A stretch of 64,000 bases of DNA from an uncultured Muribaculaceae bacterium. GTDB taxonomy: Bacteria; Bacteroidota; Bacteroidia; Bacteroidales; Muribaculaceae. Position numbers and translations under genes: made by a program. The stretch spans positions 124,001-188,000 of the forward strand of contig CAJUQP010000001.1 in assembly GCA_910588245.1 (NCBI GenBank). The letters are read 5' to 3'. Below are positions 18,096 to 27,213 of this stretch, piece by piece. Below the pieces are notes generated by a model. The model worked only from the letters and a program-made list of their open reading frames with translations, did no database searches and had not been told where the DNA came from. Numbering within the stretch: the first letter of the stretch is position 1; each line of letters begins with the position of its first letter.

Positions 18096-19268
18096 ATGAG
18101 CATGTATAATTTCGATCAGATCATTGAGCGCCGCGAAACTGGCGCGATAAAGACCGACAGACTCAAGGAGATGTTCGGCCGCGACGACATAATACCCGCA
18201 TGGGTGGCGGACATGGATTTCGCCACTCCTCCCTTCATTATCGATGCACTGCGAAGGCGGCTCGATCATCCGGTGCTGGGCTACACCCGCGAGCCGGACG
18301 ATTACCGTCCCGCGATAATCGAATGGCAGAAGCGTCTTCACGGATGGGAGATACAGCCTGAATGGATTAGCTATATCCCGGGCATCGTCAAGGGTATAGG
18401 TATGGTGGTGAATTTCTTCACCCGACCCGGCGATGAGGTGTATATAATGCCCCCTGTCTACCACCCTTTCCGAATCACTCCCGAATCCAACGGGAGGAAA
18501 GTCGTCAACGTGCCTCTGATTGAAGATGGTGAGAGCCGGTATCATATGGATTATGAGGCCTTGGAGAAGCTCCCCGGAGGGGGACTCCTCATCCTTTCCA
18601 ATCCCCACAATCCTGCCGGCCAGATCTGGAGCCGGGAAGAGCTCGCGCGCCTCGCCATCATATGCAAGAGCAAAGGGATAATCGTGATATCCGACGAGAT
18701 TCATGCCGACATGGCCCACTGGGGCAAACGTCATGTGCCGTTCGCCATGTCGTGTCCTGAAGCTGCCGAGATAAGCATAACTTTTGGAGCACCGACAAAA
18801 ACGTTCAACATACCTGGTGTGGTAAGTTCCTTCGCTGTCGTTCCCGACAGATCGCTACGCGAGAGGTTCTTCGGCTGGCTCGGCGCCAACGAATTCGGCG
18901 ACGCGCCTGTCTTCTCTCACATCGCTGCGATCTCGGCTTACCGTGAGGGTTGGGAATGGCGTCGCCGGATGCTTGAATATGTGGAAGGCAATATTGAATA
19001 TGTCATCGATTATTGTGAACGGAATATTCCCGGAGTCATTGCACGTCGTCCTGATGCATCCTTCCTCGTGTGGCTCGATTGCCGCGGGCTTGGACTTGAC
19101 CACGATGCGTTGGTTAGTCTTTTCGTCGATAAAGCGGGTCTTGCCCTCAACGATGGTGAGATGTTCGGGGCTCAGGGGAAAGGTTTCATGCGCCTGAATG
19201 TCGCATCTCCACGCACGGTGATCGAGACTATGATGTCGCGCCTCAGTGATGCGGTGGCGACACTGTAA
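18096..19268 (+). CDS. MalY/PatB-type PLP C-S lyase (likely cystathionine beta-lyase)
   Basis: This is a fold-type I PLP enzyme of the MalY/PatB subgroup, which cleaves cystathionine to homocysteine, pyruvate and ammonia. Typical features are WVADMDFATPPFI near the N-terminus, SNPHNPAGQIW, the DEIHADMAHWGKRHVPF block, and the PLP-lysine segment GAPTKTFNIPG. The start is chosen at ATG 18096 (or 18102), because the -7 promoter box ends at 18060 and upstream codons would fall in or before it. metF begins 14 bp downstream and metH overlaps metF. That context makes a MetC-like role, supplying homocysteine for MetH, the best reading. MalY-type regulation of maltose genes is much less likely here. 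Confidence 0.85.
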   Translation: MSMYNFDQIIERRETGAIKTDRLKEMFGRDDIIPAWVADMDFATPPFIIDALRRRLDHPVLGYTREPDDYRPAIIEWQKRLHGWEIQPEWISYIPGIVKGIGMVVNFFTRPGDEVYIMPPVYHPFRITPESNGRKVVNVPLIEDGESRYHMDYEALEKLPGGGLLILSNPHNPAGQIWSREELARLAIICKSKGIIVISDEIHADMAHWGKRHVPFAMSCPEAAEISITFGAPTKTFNIPGVVSSFAVVPDRSLRERFFGWLGANEFGDAPVFSHIAAISAYREGWEWRRRMLEYVEGNIEYVIDYCERNIPGVIARRPDASFLVWLDCRGLGLDHDALVSLFVDKAGLALNDGEMFGAQGKGFMRLNVASPRTVIETMMSRLSDAVATL

Positions 19269-19282
19269 CATTTAGATGCAAG

Positions 19283-20233
19283 ATGAAAATAATAGATATA
19301 ATCAACGACAGCCGCAATCCGGTATTCTCGTTCGAGATCCTTCCGCCTCTTAAAGGTAACAGCGTGTTCAAGGTCTACGACATTATCGAGAAACTGCGGC
19401 AATTCGATCCGAAATTCGTCAATATCACGAGCCATCATAGCGAATACGTATATAAGACTCTCCCGGATGGGTCGTTGCGACGTGTCAGTGTGGTGAAACG
19501 CCCCGGCACCGTGGCTATTGCCGCTGCCATTCAGAACAGATACGGACTTATCCCCGTGCCGCATATCATATGCAAGGGTTTCACGAAAGAGGAGACGGAA
19601 TATGCTCTGCTCGATCTGAATTTTCTCGGCATCAACAATCTCATGCTGCTCCGGGGCGATGTGAAAGGGCAGGAGGATTTCGCCGACACTACGAGATATC
19701 ACTCCCACGCAACCGACCTCCAGGATCAGGTGAATCTCTTCAACCGGGGCATTGGCCTTGAGGATATGCGTATCGACGGGATCGAGACACCATTCACATA
19801 TGGTATGGCATGCTATCCCGAAAAGCATGAGGAGGCGCCCAATATGGATTCCGATATCCGCTATCTCAAGCAGAAGGTGGAAAACGGAGCGGATTATCTC
19901 ATCACGCAGATGTTTTTCGATAATGAGAAGTATTTCTCCTTTGTGGAGAGATGCAGGGCGGAAGGCATCACGGTGCCAATACTTCCCGGTCTGAAACCTA
20001 TATCCAAAAGATCGCAGCTCACGGTGCTCCCGAAGGTATTCCGCACGGATATCCCTGAGGAACTCGCCTCTCGCATACGCGAGAGCAAGACTGAGGAGGA
20101 AATTAAGGAGGCGGGTATAGCATGGGGTATACGTCAGGCCCGCGAACTTCTTGAGAAAGGTGCCCCCGGCATACATTTCTATACTATGAGTGTGGCCGAC
20201 AGTGTTAAAAAAATTGCTTCACGTGTATTCTGA
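19283..20233 (+). CDS. metF: 5,10-methylenetetrahydrofolate reductase
   Basis: MetF reduces methylene-THF to 5-methyl-THF with FAD, supplying the methyl donor of MetH. The TIM-barrel start FSFEILPPLKGN carries the catalytic Glu. HIICKGFTKEETEYALLDL and NNLMLLRGD form the folate/FAD-binding middle. PEKHEEAPNMDSDIRYLKQKVENGADYLITQMFFDNEKYF is the conserved block (split here at residue 20 of each motif when quoted elsewhere), and LPGLKPISKRSQL is near the end. The 316-residue length is normal. It lies between the C-S lyase and metH, and its last codons overlap the metH start. Confidence 0.95.
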   Translation: MKIIDIINDSRNPVFSFEILPPLKGNSVFKVYDIIEKLRQFDPKFVNITSHHSEYVYKTLPDGSLRRVSVVKRPGTVAIAAAIQNRYGLIPVPHIICKGFTKEETEYALLDLNFLGINNLMLLRGDVKGQEDFADTTRYHSHATDLQDQVNLFNRGIGLEDMRIDGIETPFTYGMACYPEKHEEAPNMDSDIRYLKQKVENGADYLITQMFFDNEKYFSFVERCRAEGITVPILPGLKPISKRSQLTVLPKVFRTDIPEELASRIRESKTEEEIKEAGIAWGIRQARELLEKGAPGIHFYTMSVADSVKKIASRVF

Positions 20234-23200
20234 ACTCTGCGAAATATTGAAACACCGTGTCCTGCTCCTCGATGGAGCCATGGGCACAATGATACAGCGT
20301 CTCAGACTCTCCGAGAATGATTTCCGGGGCAAGAGGTTCGTATCCCATCCCGTGCGACTCGCCGGATGCAACGACCTTCTGTGCCTTACCCGTCCCGGAG
20401 ATATCAAGGCCATCCATGCCGAATATCTCAAGGCGGGAGCCGATATCGTTACGACAAATACTTTCAACGCCAACGCTGTCTCTCTTGAAGACTACGGACT
20501 GCATGATTCGCCTGATCTTATCAGGGAGATCAACCGGGAAGGGGCACGCCTGGCCAGGGAAGCGGCGGTTGAGGCGAAACTGAGATCGTTCGGCAGGAGA
20601 GCGCTGGTGGCCGGATCGATGGGGCCTACCAACAAAACCGCATCCATGAGTCCGGATGTGGCTGATCCGTCATTGCGCAACATTGACTATGCCTCTCTCT
20701 TCAATGCCTATCATACTCAAGCGGAAGGACTTATTGAAGGAGGAGCCGATATTCTCCTTTTCGAGACCGTTTTCGACACGCTGAATCTTAAAGCCGGACT
20801 CGATGCGGCAAGCCATGTGATGGCGGAAAAAGGGATCTGGCTCCCTGTCATGGTCTCAGCCACGGTCGCTGACAAATCGGGGAGGACTCTCTCGGGCCAG
20901 ACTCTCGAGGCTTTCACCGCCTCTGTGGGCGACTATCCGGAGGTCGTGTCGCTCGGTCTGAACTGCAGTTTCGGGCCTTCGGAGATAATTCCTTTCATAA
21001 AGGAACTTGCGACGATATCATCCAAATTCATAAGCTGCCATCCCAACGCCGGACTCCCCGATGCGCTCGGAAGGTATATGGAGACTCCTGAGATTTTCTC
21101 CGGCCATGTGCGCAAGATTCTTGATGAAGCTACAGTGAACATAATAGGCGGGTGTTGCGGCACAACACCCGCGCATATCTCCGCCCTCCGGTCTCTCGTC
21201 GACTCCGCGCTTCCTCACATTCCTGCAAAGATTCCGCCTGCCCTCCGCGTGTCGGGGCTCGAACGCCTCGAGATTATGCCGGAGAATAATTTCGTGAACG
21301 TCGGCGAACGCTGCAATGTGGCCGGCTCAAGGAAATTCCTGCGTCTCATAAAGGAGAAGAAGTATGAGGAAGCCGTGGAGATTGCCGCCCGGCAGGTAGC
21401 CGACGGGGCAATGATGATTGATGTAAACATGGATGACGCTCTCCTTGATGCGCGGGAGGAGATGGTCCGTTTTTTGCGTTACATCTCCTCCGATCCTGAT
21501 ATAGCCCGTGTCCCTGTAATGGTCGATTCCTCAGACTGGAATGTCATTGAGGCCGCTTTGATGAACCTTCAGGGGAAAAGCATCGTCAATTCCATCTCGC
21601 TTAAGGAGGGGGAGGAAGCGTTCCTCCATAAGGCGAAGAGGATTCGTGAACTCGGAGCGGCTGTAATTGTCATGGCTTTCGACGAGGAGGGTCAGGCCGA
21701 CACATTTGAGCGTAAGATCGAAGTGTCTCGCCGCGCTTATCATCTGCTTCTGGATGTGTGTGGATTCAATCCTGAAGACATTATTTTCGATGTCAACATA
21801 ATGGCTGTGGCCACAGGACTTGAGGAACACCTGAACTATGGCATAGACTTTATAAGGGCCGTGGAATGGATAAAGAAGAATCTCCCCGGGGCTCGCACAA
21901 GCGGCGGCGTGAGCAATCTCTCGTTCGCCTTCCGGGGTAAGAACGCTCTCCGCGAGGCCATGCACGCGGTGTTCCTTTATCATGCCATATCCGCCGGTCT
22001 CGACATGGCGATCGTCAATCCGGCATCTTCTGTGACGTATGAGGAGATTGACCCCTCGCTACGTTCCATTATAGAGGATGTGGTACTTGCGCGTCGCCCC
22101 GAGGCATGCGATGAACTCGCGGCTTACGCCTCCAGGGAAACCGACTCTAAGGGCACGGCAATGACCGCGCCGGCACGCGACATCTCCGTTCCGGTCTCGC
22201 GACGGCTCACTGAGGCCGTTGTGAGGGGTAAGGCCGAGTATCTTGACGCTGACCTCACTGAGGCTCTGTCGGAGTTCGGTTCGCCGGTTGCGATAATAGA
22301 AGGACCTCTCATGGAGGGTATGAACCGGGTCGGAAACCTATTCGGGGAGGGTAAGATGTTTCTTCCGCAGGTCGTGAAGACTGCCCGGACAATGAAGATG
22401 GCGGTCGACTGGCTAAGGCCATATATGGAGTCTGGCAGGATAGCCGGAAAGAAAGCTGGGAAAGTCGTGTTCGCCACTGTCAAGGGTGATGTTCACGACA
22501 TAGGAAAAAATATCGTTTCCATTGTGCTCGCATGTAACAATTACGAGGTGCTAGATCTCGGAGTAATGGTGCCGGCGGAAAAGATCGTGGAGACAGCGCT
22601 GCATGAGAAGCCCGACATTGTCTGTCTTTCCGGACTTATCACCCCCTCCCTTTCGGAGATGGTCAATGTGGCGAAAGCTATGCGTGAGGCCGGACTGACT
22701 ATACCTATAATTGTGGGAGGCGCGACCACATCCAGAATCCATACTGCTCTTAAGATTGCGCCCCAGTATGATGGTGTCGTGGTCCATGCGAGTGATGCAG
22801 CCCGCGATCCACTTATAGCCGGCCGTTTGCTCAATCCCGCCACACGCGAGGATTATATCCGTGAGATAGACGAGGACCACAGGCTGGCCAGGGAGGATTT
22901 CTCGGCATACGCAAATAAACTTCTTTCGATTTCCGAAGCTCGGACACGGCATGTCTCGACCGTTTGGCAAGGGTATGCGCCAGTTGTTCCTGCCGCAGGT
23001 ATTGACAATGTCCTTCGCATAGACCTTCCTCTTGAGAGGATAGTCAAACTTGTCAACTGGAAAATGTTTTTCCATGCCTGGAGACTTTCCGGACCCTTCC
23101 TCGACAATTTCCCCTATGATGGATGCGATGCTTGCCGCGGCATATGGATTTCCGGTCTTTCCGACAGTGTCAGGGATAAAGCCATGGAAGCGTTGAAGGT

Positions 23201-23900
23201 ATACGATGATGCGATGGATCTGATCCGTGAACTCACCGCCGATGGCAGTTTCGACGGCAAAGCGGTCGTGAGGTTCTGTAAAGCCTTCTCCGTCGGCGAC
23301 GATATCCGGATAGGCTCCGAATGTCTCCCCATGCTACGCCAGCAATCTGACAATAGTGTTTGTCTGTCGCTTGCCGACTTCATCGCTCCTGAGAAAGGAC
23401 CTGAGGATTACGCCGGCGTTTTCGCACTTAGTGCCGGACATTTCCTTACAGATGAGGCTACCTGCCGCAGAGCGGATGGCGACGAATATGGCGCGCTGCT
23501 GCGTCAGACGCTTGCCGACCGACTGGCGGAGGCAGCCTCCGAATGGCTACATATGGAGGTGAGGAGGCGACTCTGGGGCTACGCTTCTCAGGAGGATCTT
23601 GATGATGAGGCGCTACTTCGTGGGGGGTATGCCGGAATACGTCCTGCCGTGGGATATCCCATGCTGCCGGACCAGACGCTTATTCATAATTTAGCACGCC
23701 TTATTCCGTTAGATGATATAGGAGTCGGTCTGACGGAGAATGGGGCAATGACCCCCACGTCGTCTGTTTGCGGACTTTATATTGGCAATCCCTCGGCAAG
23801 ATATTTCATGGTCGGAGCTATTGGTGCCGACCAGGTCAAAGACTATGCATCACGAAGGGGGATTGGTGAGGAACGCATGAGGGAGATCCTGAGGATATGA
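20223..23900 (+). CDS. metH: Cobalamin-dependent methionine synthase
   Basis: MetH transfers a methyl group from 5-methyl-THF to homocysteine through cobalamin. All four modules are visible. The homocysteine-binding barrel begins LLLDGAMGTMIQ, with zinc cysteines in GLNCSFG and GGCCGTTP. The pterin-binding barrel starts VGERCNVAGSRKF. The B12 module has the DVHDIGKNIV histidine loop. The AdoMet reactivation domain has RPAVGYPMLPDQ and MTPTSSVCGLYIG. At about 1225 residues it is full length. I prefer the GTG at 20223, which overlaps the metF stop, over a GTG at 20190. I see no cobalamin riboswitch in front of the operon. Confidence 0.95.
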   Translation: MYSELCEILKHRVLLLDGAMGTMIQRLRLSENDFRGKRFVSHPVRLAGCNDLLCLTRPGDIKAIHAEYLKAGADIVTTNTFNANAVSLEDYGLHDSPDLIREINREGARLAREAAVEAKLRSFGRRALVAGSMGPTNKTASMSPDVADPSLRNIDYASLFNAYHTQAEGLIEGGADILLFETVFDTLNLKAGLDAASHVMAEKGIWLPVMVSATVADKSGRTLSGQTLEAFTASVGDYPEVVSLGLNCSFGPSEIIPFIKELATISSKFISCHPNAGLPDALGRYMETPEIFSGHVRKILDEATVNIIGGCCGTTPAHISALRSLVDSALPHIPAKIPPALRVSGLERLEIMPENNFVNVGERCNVAGSRKFLRLIKEKKYEEAVEIAARQVADGAMMIDVNMDDALLDAREEMVRFLRYISSDPDIARVPVMVDSSDWNVIEAALMNLQGKSIVNSISLKEGEEAFLHKAKRIRELGAAVIVMAFDEEGQADTFERKIEVSRRAYHLLLDVCGFNPEDIIFDVNIMAVATGLEEHLNYGIDFIRAVEWIKKNLPGARTSGGVSNLSFAFRGKNALREAMHAVFLYHAISAGLDMAIVNPASSVTYEEIDPSLRSIIEDVVLARRPEACDELAAYASRETDSKGTAMTAPARDISVPVSRRLTEAVVRGKAEYLDADLTEALSEFGSPVAIIEGPLMEGMNRVGNLFGEGKMFLPQVVKTARTMKMAVDWLRPYMESGRIAGKKAGKVVFATVKGDVHDIGKNIVSIVLACNNYEVLDLGVMVPAEKIVETALHEKPDIVCLSGLITPSLSEMVNVAKAMREAGLTIPIIVGGATTSRIHTALKIAPQYDGVVVHASDAARDPLIAGRLLNPATREDYIREIDEDHRLAREDFSAYANKLLSISEARTRHVSTVWQGYAPVVPAAGIDNVLRIDLPLERIVKLVNWKMFFHAWRLSGPFLDNFPYDGCDACRGIWISGLSDSVRDKAMEALKVYDDAMDLIRELTADGSFDGKAVVRFCKAFSVGDDIRIGSECLPMLRQQSDNSVCLSLADFIAPEKGPEDYAGVFALSAGHFLTDEATCRRADGDEYGALLRQTLADRLAEAASEWLHMEVRRRLWGYASQEDLDDEALLRGGYAGIRPAVGYPMLPDQTLIHNLARLIPLDDIGVGLTENGAMTPTSSVCGLYIGNPSARYFMVGAIGADQVKDYASRRGIGEERMREILRI

Positions 23901-23932
23901 ACTTAATTGAAGATCAAGAACATTAACTATAT

Positions 23933-24808
23933 ATGAAGGAGAACGCTAAAAAAGCCATAAGGGTGGCCATTCAGGGAGTGGCCGGATGCTTCCACGATGC
24001 GGCTGCGCGCCAGTATTTCGAGGGTCATGATGTCACGACTGTCCCTTGCGAGTCTTTCCACTCGCTGTTCGATACTCTCTCGACCGATGCCTCGATGCTC
24101 GGCATCGTCGCCATTGAGAACACGATCGCGGGCAGTCTTCTCGCTAACCATGAACTGCTGCGCCAGAGCAACCTTACGATCGTAGGCGAGCATTCCGTGA
24201 GGATCAGCCATGTGCTGTGTGCGCTCCCCGGTGAGACTATGGAGAGCATCACGGAAGTGAATTCCCACCCGATGGCTCTTATGCAGTGCGAGCAGTTCCT
24301 CCTGCGCCATCCCAACATGAGGATGGTGGAGAAATTCGATACGGCCGGCAGCGCCGAGGAGATCGCGAAAAATAATCTCACTCATCATGCCGCGGTATGC
24401 GGTGAGCTCGCCGCTAATCTCTATGGCCTCGACATTCTCGAGCGCGGCATAGAGACCAATAAGCGCAATTACACGCGTTTCCTCATTCTTGCCGATCCTC
24501 TCCTCGCAAGCGAGATGAAACCCAGGGAGGAACTCCTCGACAAGGCAAGTATTGTCTTCACGTTGCCCCATTCCCACGGCGCTCTCTCCAAGGTGCTGAC
24601 CATCCTGTCGTTCTATGATGTCAATCTTACAAAGATACAGTCTCTCCCGATTGTCGGGCGTGAGTGGGAATATCGGTTCTATGTAGATCTCACATTCTCG
24701 TCGTTTGTAAGATACCGCCAGGCCATAGAGGCCGTAAGGCCGCTCACCAATGAGCTGCGCATACTTGGCGAATACGTGGAGAGGGTAGGTGTCAACACCG
24801 TATCATGA
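23933..24808 (+). CDS. pheA: Prephenate dehydratase
   Basis: The enzyme converts prephenate to phenylpyruvate in phenylalanine synthesis. The catalytic domain has IQGVAGCFHDAAA, IENTIAGSL, a HPMALMQCEQFL block and the signature NYTRFLIL (the TRF motif). A C-terminal ACT regulatory domain follows, with HGALSKVLTILSFYDVNLTKIQSLP quoted in part as GALSKVL and KIQSLP; it probably binds phenylalanine for feedback control. At 291 residues this is the monofunctional form. The matching chorismate mutase is fused to DAHP synthase two genes downstream, so the pathway steps are co-transcribed. It begins 32 bp after metH. Confidence 0.93.
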   Translation: MKENAKKAIRVAIQGVAGCFHDAAARQYFEGHDVTTVPCESFHSLFDTLSTDASMLGIVAIENTIAGSLLANHELLRQSNLTIVGEHSVRISHVLCALPGETMESITEVNSHPMALMQCEQFLLRHPNMRMVEKFDTAGSAEEIAKNNLTHHAAVCGELAANLYGLDILERGIETNKRNYTRFLILADPLLASEMKPREELLDKASIVFTLPHSHGALSKVLTILSFYDVNLTKIQSLPIVGREWEYRFYVDLTFSSFVRYRQAIEAVRPLTNELRILGEYVERVGVNTVS

Positions 24809-24839
24809 TAACGATTAATAACGCTTAGGTAGAAAAGTA

Positions 24840-26027
24840 ATGAATATGGATATACGTCCTTCACACAGGGTGGAGGAGATGAAGGAATACTGGTTCGCCC
24901 CGAAGATGAGGGAGGTGGCCCGCATGAACGCGGAGGGTGCCGATGTGGTGAGTCTTGGTGTCGGTGGCCCCGACAGGATGCCGGCCCTTGAGGTGGTGGA
25001 GACTCTTTGCGAGTCTGCCCGCAAGCCCGGCAATCATACTTATCAGCTTGCGGGGGGAATCCCTGAGCTCCGCGAGGCAATGGCGAGGTGGTATAAGCGT
25101 CACTATGGCGTGGATGTCGATCCTGTCTCGGAGGTGCTTCCGCTTATCGGCTCGAAAGAGGGAGTGCTCCACATTAGTCTCGCTTTCCTAAATCCTGGCG
25201 ACAAGGTGCTCGTTCCTAATCCCGGATATATGACTTATTCCGGAGTAAGCCGCATGCTTGGCGCGGAGATCATCAACTATAATCTTCTCGCGGATAAGGG
25301 CTGGATGCCTGATTTCGATCAGCTTGAGGACATTGCCTCAGAAGGTGGGATTAAACTGATGTGGGTGAACTATCCCAATATGCCTACCGGTGCATCTGCA
25401 TCAAAGGAACTCTTCAGACGTCTTGTTGACTTCGGGCGTCGCCACGGCATCGTTATCGTGCACGACAACCCTTACAGCTTCGTGCTCAACGACAATCCGC
25501 TGAGTCTGCTTCAGGTAGAGGGTGCGCGTGATGTGGCTATAGAGCTGAACTCCCTCAGTAAGAGCCACAACATGTCGGGCTGGCGTATGGGAATGGTCAT
25601 ATCCAATCCGGAATTTGTCGGTTGGGTGAGGAAAGTGAAGAGCAACATCGATTCCGGACAATTCCGTCCGGTGATGGAAGCGGCTGTCAAGGCTCTCGAT
25701 CTGCCTGATTCATGGTATGACGAGATGAACGAGCCCTACCGTCGCCGCAAGAAGGTGGCGGAAAAGATCATGGACGCCTTGGGCTGCACCTATGCACCCT
25801 CGCAGCAGGGTCTTTTCCTCTGGGGCAAACTCCCTGAGGGTGTCGGCGACAGTGCTTCATTCGCCGACCGTATCCTCCACGAGGCGAGGGTATTCCTCGT
25901 GCCCGGATTTATATTCGGCAGCAATGGTGAAGGATATATACGCATATCTCTATGTGCTTCTGAGGAAAGGATGGAGGAGGCACTCCGACGCATAAAGGAA
26001 ATGATGAAACTAAACTCTAAGATATGA
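24840..26027 (+). CDS. PLP aminotransferase class I/II (probably aromatic)
   Basis: This fold-type I aminotransferase has a GNHTYQLAGGIPELREA N-terminal block. Its PLP-binding pocket includes NYPNMPTGA, VIVHDNPYSF and the lysine segment LNSLSKSHNMSGWRMG, with a C-terminal Arg in GYIRISLCA. The length (395) is normal. Its place between prephenate dehydratase and DAHP synthase-chorismate mutase indicates transamination of phenylpyruvate and/or hydroxyphenylpyruvate. A role with aspartate or diaminopimelate cannot be excluded from sequence alone. The downstream gene overlaps its stop by 4 bp (ATGA). Confidence 0.88.
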   Translation: MNMDIRPSHRVEEMKEYWFAPKMREVARMNAEGADVVSLGVGGPDRMPALEVVETLCESARKPGNHTYQLAGGIPELREAMARWYKRHYGVDVDPVSEVLPLIGSKEGVLHISLAFLNPGDKVLVPNPGYMTYSGVSRMLGAEIINYNLLADKGWMPDFDQLEDIASEGGIKLMWVNYPNMPTGASASKELFRRLVDFGRRHGIVIVHDNPYSFVLNDNPLSLLQVEGARDVAIELNSLSKSHNMSGWRMGMVISNPEFVGWVRKVKSNIDSGQFRPVMEAAVKALDLPDSWYDEMNEPYRRRKKVAEKIMDALGCTYAPSQQGLFLWGKLPEGVGDSASFADRILHEARVFLVPGFIFGSNGEGYIRISLCASEERMEEALRRIKEMMKLNSKI

Positions 26028-27103
26028 ATTTGGAAGGATTAAAACCTATTGTGGAAGGTCTGGGCGTTGTAGGCTCACCCCTTGTGATGGCGGGGCCCTG
26101 CAGCGCGGAGACTGAGGAACAGACACTCTCTACTGCCCGTCAGCTCGCCATGAGCGGCGTTAAGGTGTTTCGTGCAGGTATCTGGAAACCGCGTACCAAA
26201 CCGGGAGGCTTCGAGGGCATCGGCAAGGAAGGTTTACAGTGGCTTCGCCGTGTAAAGGAGGAGACTGGCATGCTGGTGGCCACCGAGGTGGCTACACGCC
26301 GGCATGTGGAAGAGGCTCTCGAGGCCGGTATTGATATACTGTGGATCGGAGCCCGCACCTCGGCCAACCCTTTCGCCGTGCAGGAGATCTCTGACGCCCT
26401 GAAGGAATCGGGAGCCGATGTGGCTGTTCTCGTGAAAAACCCGGTGAACCCCGATCTTGAGCTATGGATTGGTGCCCTTGAGAGAATTTACAACGCCGGC
26501 ATACGCCGGCTCGGAGCTATCCACCGTGGATTCAGCTTCTATGGCAAGAGCATATACCGCAATCCGCCGCAGTGGCACATCCCTATCGAGCTTCACCGCC
26601 GTCTGCCCGATCTTCCCATCGTGTGCGATCCAAGCCACATGGGTGGCAAGCGCGAGCTCATAGCTCCTCTCTCTCAGCAGGCCCTCGACATGAAGTTCAC
26701 CGGACTGATGATCGAATGCCACTGCTCTCCCGACGAGGCATGGAGCGACAAGAACCAGCAGATCACTCCTGAGATCTTCAAGATCATACTCAGCTCGCTT
26801 GTGCTCCGCAACTCTGAGCAGAACACCGAGAGCCTGCAGGCTTTGCGTCAGCAGATCGACCGCATCGACACAGAACTCCTCGACCTTTACAACAAGCGTA
26901 TGCAGGTGTCGCGTGAGATCGGCAAATACAAGAAGGAACACTCCATGCCTGTGGTTCAGGAAAACCGCTACGACGATCTCATCAAATCGCGCGTATCGGC
27001 CGCCGTACAGATGGGCATGAGTGCTGATTTCATGAAGACTGTCCTCCAGGCCATCCACGAGGAATCCGTGCGTCAGCAGATCGAGATCCTCAACCAGAAC
27101 TGA
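26024..27103 (+). CDS. Bifunctional DAHP synthase / chorismate mutase
   Basis: The N-terminal 255 residues form a type I-beta 3-deoxy-D-arabino-heptulosonate 7-phosphate synthase. Evidence is MAGPCSAETEEQ, the RAGIWKPRTKPGGFEG loop, the WIGARTSANPF segment, the CDPSHMGGKRELI metal site and GLMIECHCSPDEA. The C-terminal 85 residues form an AroQ-type chorismate mutase: LRQQIDRIDTELLDLYNKRM, then VSREIGKYKKEHSMPV. The fused mutase often serves as the feedback-inhibition module for the synthase. It begins and ends aromatic amino-acid commitment in one polypeptide. A strong terminator follows directly, and no prephenate dehydrogenase (tyrA) comes after it here. Confidence 0.93.
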   Translation: MNLEGLKPIVEGLGVVGSPLVMAGPCSAETEEQTLSTARQLAMSGVKVFRAGIWKPRTKPGGFEGIGKEGLQWLRRVKEETGMLVATEVATRRHVEEALEAGIDILWIGARTSANPFAVQEISDALKESGADVAVLVKNPVNPDLELWIGALERIYNAGIRRLGAIHRGFSFYGKSIYRNPPQWHIPIELHRRLPDLPIVCDPSHMGGKRELIAPLSQQALDMKFTGLMIECHCSPDEAWSDKNQQITPEIFKIILSSLVLRNSEQNTESLQALRQQIDRIDTELLDLYNKRMQVSREIGKYKKEHSMPVVQENRYDDLIKSRVSAAVQMGMSADFMKTVLQAIHEESVRQQIEILNQN

Positions 27104-27127
27104 TCCGCTCGTCTCAACTATAACCAT

Positions 27128-27165
27128 AAAACCCGGGGATGACCATCTCATTCCCGGGTTTTTCT
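27128..27165 (+). terminator. Terminator of the methionine/aromatic operon
   Basis: AAACCCGGGGATGA pairs with TCATTCCCGGGTTT (one G-T wobble) around a 5-nt loop, and the T-run TTTTTC follows. The A-run on the left allows use by the convergent TlpA-like gene too. Confidence 0.88.
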
Positions 27166-27213
27166 TTCAAAGTGGCTATCCAGTCCCCGCGCCGGCTTAG
27201 TAAAGTTCAACTG

